A DNA stretch of 64,000 bases, taken from assembly GCA_008933835.1 (NCBI GenBank), contig WBUG01000001.1:62001-126000 (forward strand), given 5' to 3'. This DNA comes from Bacteroidota bacterium. GTDB lineage: Bacteria > Bacteroidota > Ignavibacteria > UBA10030 > UBA8401. Both the position numbers and the translations under genes were made by a program. Below, one piece after another: positions 62,016 to 64,000 of this stretch. Within the stretch, counting starts at the first letter, position 1; every line of letters starts with the position of its first letter. The notes beneath the pieces were generated by a model. The model was not told the DNA's origin, did not search any database, and was given only the letters and a program-made list of their open reading frames with translations.

Positions 62016-63593
62016 ATGGCACATCTCTCATTCCTCCGCAAGAGCATCGGCGTCATCCTTGCTCTCGTTCTCATGACCGGCGCCTTGTTCGGTCAGAACA
62101 ATCTCGTCATTTCCAACGGCAGCACCGTCACGAATTCCGGAACCATCCGGGTGAAGGGGAACATCGACAATACCGGCGTCGCCGGTGCCACGACCATCGG
62201 CGGTACGGTGGAACTGAAAGGGACCACCGGCCAGGATATCGGCACGAACGGGAACGGTGCGTTGAATTTCACCACCCTCACCGCGACGGCGGTCTCCACC
62301 AAGACGTTCAATGTGGACGCCTCGGTCGCAACGGCACTGAACATCACCTCGGCCGGCGCCACGCAGTTCGCGGTGGCCGCGAGCCAGGACCTGACCATCG
62401 GCGGCACCATCCAGAACACCGGCGGTGCGGGCACTCCGTACGACTTCGATAACAGCGGCGCGGTGGTCATCTACAATGGCGGAGCACAATCCGTCTTCAC
62501 GACGACCTATGACGGACTGACGGTCACCAATGCCGGTTCGAAGAGCCTCGGCGGCAGCATCACGGTGGTGAGCGCTCTCACGGCGAACAGCAGCAGCGAC
62601 CTGAGCATCGGTGCGAACCTGCTGACCGTGAACGGCACGTATTCCGTCAGCGGCGGCGCCACGGTCACCGGCGGTGCCACCTCCGACCTGACCCTGAACG
62701 GCAGCGGCGATATCGCTTCGTTCGAAGTGACGGGCGGGCTGAGCGATTTCATCCTGAACCGTTCGAACGTCGTCACGCTCGGTGCTGACCTGACGGTGGC
62801 AGACGGATTCACGATCACCGCCGGTACGCTGGCGGTAAACACCAGCACGCTCACGCTCAACGGCGCGGTCACGAGCAGCGGCACGCTCACCAGTGCGGCG
62901 ACCGGTACGGTCAACTACAACAAGGGCACGGATGTCCAGAACGTCCTGGCGGCCAGCTACGGCAACCTGACCTTCTCCAGCTTCGCCAAGACACTGCCGG
63001 CCGGGACGGTGACGGTGGCGGGCACCTTCACGCCCGGAGCCTCGGCGACGCACACCATCACGGGCAACACCTTCGACTTCACCGGTGCGACCCAGAACGT
63101 TCCCAGCTTCAACGGCGCGACCGGGTATAACAACCTGACCCTCTCCGGTGCGGCGAGCACCAAGACCGCGACAGGCAACCTCGAGATCGCCGGCAACTTC
63201 GACAACGGCGGCGGCAGCGACAACGCTGTCACCCTCGATATGGGTCTGAACACGCTCGTCATCGACGGTACGCGGGACAACACCGCCTCCACCATCAAGT
63301 TCGCCGGAGCGTCCAACGGTCAGCTCTTCACGACCGGTACCATCGAGTACAGCGGTACCATCACGCAGACCATCGCGGGCGGCGGCGATTACAACATCCT
63401 GACCTTCACCGGTACGGGTATCAAGAGCATCGCAGCGGCGACGACGGTCGGCACCAACAACGACCTTTCGGTTCCGGCCGGCATCACCCTGCAGCTCGCG
63501 GCGGGTTCGTCCACGCTCAACCTGAACGGCACGTCGAACCTGACGGTCGCCGGTACGCTGGACAACGCCGGTGTGATCGAGATCGGTCTGTAA
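62016..63593 (+). CDS. Secreted beta-repeat protein sharing a cassette with the giant protein
   Basis: A 525-residue protein from ATG 62016 (AAAGGAG at 62002-62008). Signal peptide FLRKSIGVILALVLMTGALFGQ. Repeats of the xVIYNGGAQSVFTTTYDGLTVTNAGSKSLGG type follow. Residues about 279-386 match the cassette found twice in the 2961-residue protein (GTVNYNKGTDVQNVLAASYGNLTF; GTVTVAGTFTPG; ATHTITGNTFDF). The C-terminus is GTLDNAGVIEIGL. An in-frame ATG at 61941, also with a GGAG box, would add 25 residues. Probably a surface protein of the same class as the giant. Confidence 0.8.
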   Translation: MAHLSFLRKSIGVILALVLMTGALFGQNNLVISNGSTVTNSGTIRVKGNIDNTGVAGATTIGGTVELKGTTGQDIGTNGNGALNFTTLTATAVSTKTFNVDASVATALNITSAGATQFAVAASQDLTIGGTIQNTGGAGTPYDFDNSGAVVIYNGGAQSVFTTTYDGLTVTNAGSKSLGGSITVVSALTANSSSDLSIGANLLTVNGTYSVSGGATVTGGATSDLTLNGSGDIASFEVTGGLSDFILNRSNVVTLGADLTVADGFTITAGTLAVNTSTLTLNGAVTSSGTLTSAATGTVNYNKGTDVQNVLAASYGNLTFSSFAKTLPAGTVTVAGTFTPGASATHTITGNTFDFTGATQNVPSFNGATGYNNLTLSGAASTKTATGNLEIAGNFDNGGGSDNAVTLDMGLNTLVIDGTRDNTASTIKFAGASNGQLFTTGTIEYSGTITQTIAGGGDYNILTFTGTGIKSIAAATTVGTNNDLSVPAGITLQLAAGSSTLNLNGTSNLTVAGTLDNAGVIEIGL

Positions 63594-64000
63594 GTCAGAG
63601 GAACATCGCTGAACCGGACCGGCACGCTGTCGCCGGTGATGCTGCGCCGCTTGGGTGAGGGGAGGTGCGTTCTGGCCTCCCGTTGGTACGGTCCGAACGG
63701 ACAAGGCATGTCCGGTCCGTACACCGCATGACGGCGGAAGGGCTCAGCGGTCTCCTCCGCGGACGCCGCGGCGTTTCAGTGACGCTGCCGGATGCGTTCG
63801 CGGAACGAACGATACAACCAAAATGAGGTTTTAGCAATGCGATCGTAACGCTCACATACGGGTGTGGAATGACACCGCGGTATTCATTCCTCCACAATGA
63901 ATGATGATGGGTCTGCTCTGCGGGGTCCCGGACACACGGGACTCCGCGGGCGGGCTGTATGATCGTTCAGTGGAACGTTCCTCATCGTTTTCGGACGGAT
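63594..64000. other. Right-edge intergenic region with hairpins, no gene recognised
   Basis: No convincing CDS in about 400 nt. Stem-loops: GGGAGG/CCTCCC (63660-63681), an imperfect long hairpin GTACGG...CCGTAC (63686-63722), TGTGGA/TCCACA with AATGA/TCATT (63863-63896), and an 11-bp stem around GACACA (63920-63947) with one G-T pair. None has a T-tract. Confidence 0.5.

Overview
The window is GC-rich bacterial DNA, densely coded on the + strand, with short operon-type overlaps (ATGA, TGATG, TAATG). Three things point to the Bacteroidota/Chlorobi/Ignavibacteria side of the tree: a promoter of the Bacteroidota form (TTTG-N21-TAACTTTG, 34189-34221), a DUF5683-like envelope protein, and a large set of secreted DUF11-repeat proteins with an OmpA-type anchor. 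A finer placement (for example Ignavibacteria or Kapabacteria) is only a guess.

Layout. 1-614: 3' end of a ComM/YifB-type ATPase gene. 831-3622: Rrf2 regulator with three cysteines, then cydAB (cytochrome bd oxidase). 3719-6652: sigma70-type promoter, SAM-I riboswitch with terminator, metY and metX. 6729-13738: der, upp, a TPR-like secreted protein, rel/spoT, ruvX, mtgA and an AlbA_2-domain protein, converging on a SpoU-type methyltransferase gene (minus strand). 14288-17785: cmk-ispH-rpsA. 17859-20767: mtaB, a DUF5683-like protein, truA. 20798-26190: a partial trp operon (trpD, aldo/keto reductase, CBS/CorC-like protein, trpC, trpF, trpB). 26202-29636: three glycosyltransferases and nadD. 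29780-29855: tRNA-Phe (minus), beside a tandem 96-nt repeat. 30209-32368: membrane pyrophosphatase hppA (minus). 32597-33745: an AT-richer MFS transporter gene (minus).

34277-63593 is almost entirely an accessory surface-protein region in two blocks. Each block opens with a CarH/LitR-like regulator (34277-35188 and 58648-59550). The two regulators are paralogues, and both appear to lack the residues that bind cobalamin. Block 1 holds a DUF11 protein, a 1046-residue probable outer-membrane barrel, a 2961-residue secreted repeat protein, three more DUF11-ending proteins (two are tandem duplicates) and a 1579-residue DUF11/SdrD-B/OmpA protein that could tie the set to peptidoglycan. It ends at a strong terminator. 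Block 2 holds three smaller secreted repeat proteins, one of which shares a cassette of about 110 residues with the 2961-residue protein. Tiny SD-led ORFs ending in Pro-Pro-stop (MEPKPP, MNERGPP) sit ahead of a large secreted-protein gene in each block.

The first half is mostly housekeeping: respiration under low O2 or NO, methionine and tryptophan synthesis, ribosome assembly, stringent response, peptidoglycan, tRNA modification. The second half looks like a regulated cell-surface assembly that I do not recognise as a described system. Functions are assigned from motifs and domain resemblance read by eye; no database search was run.
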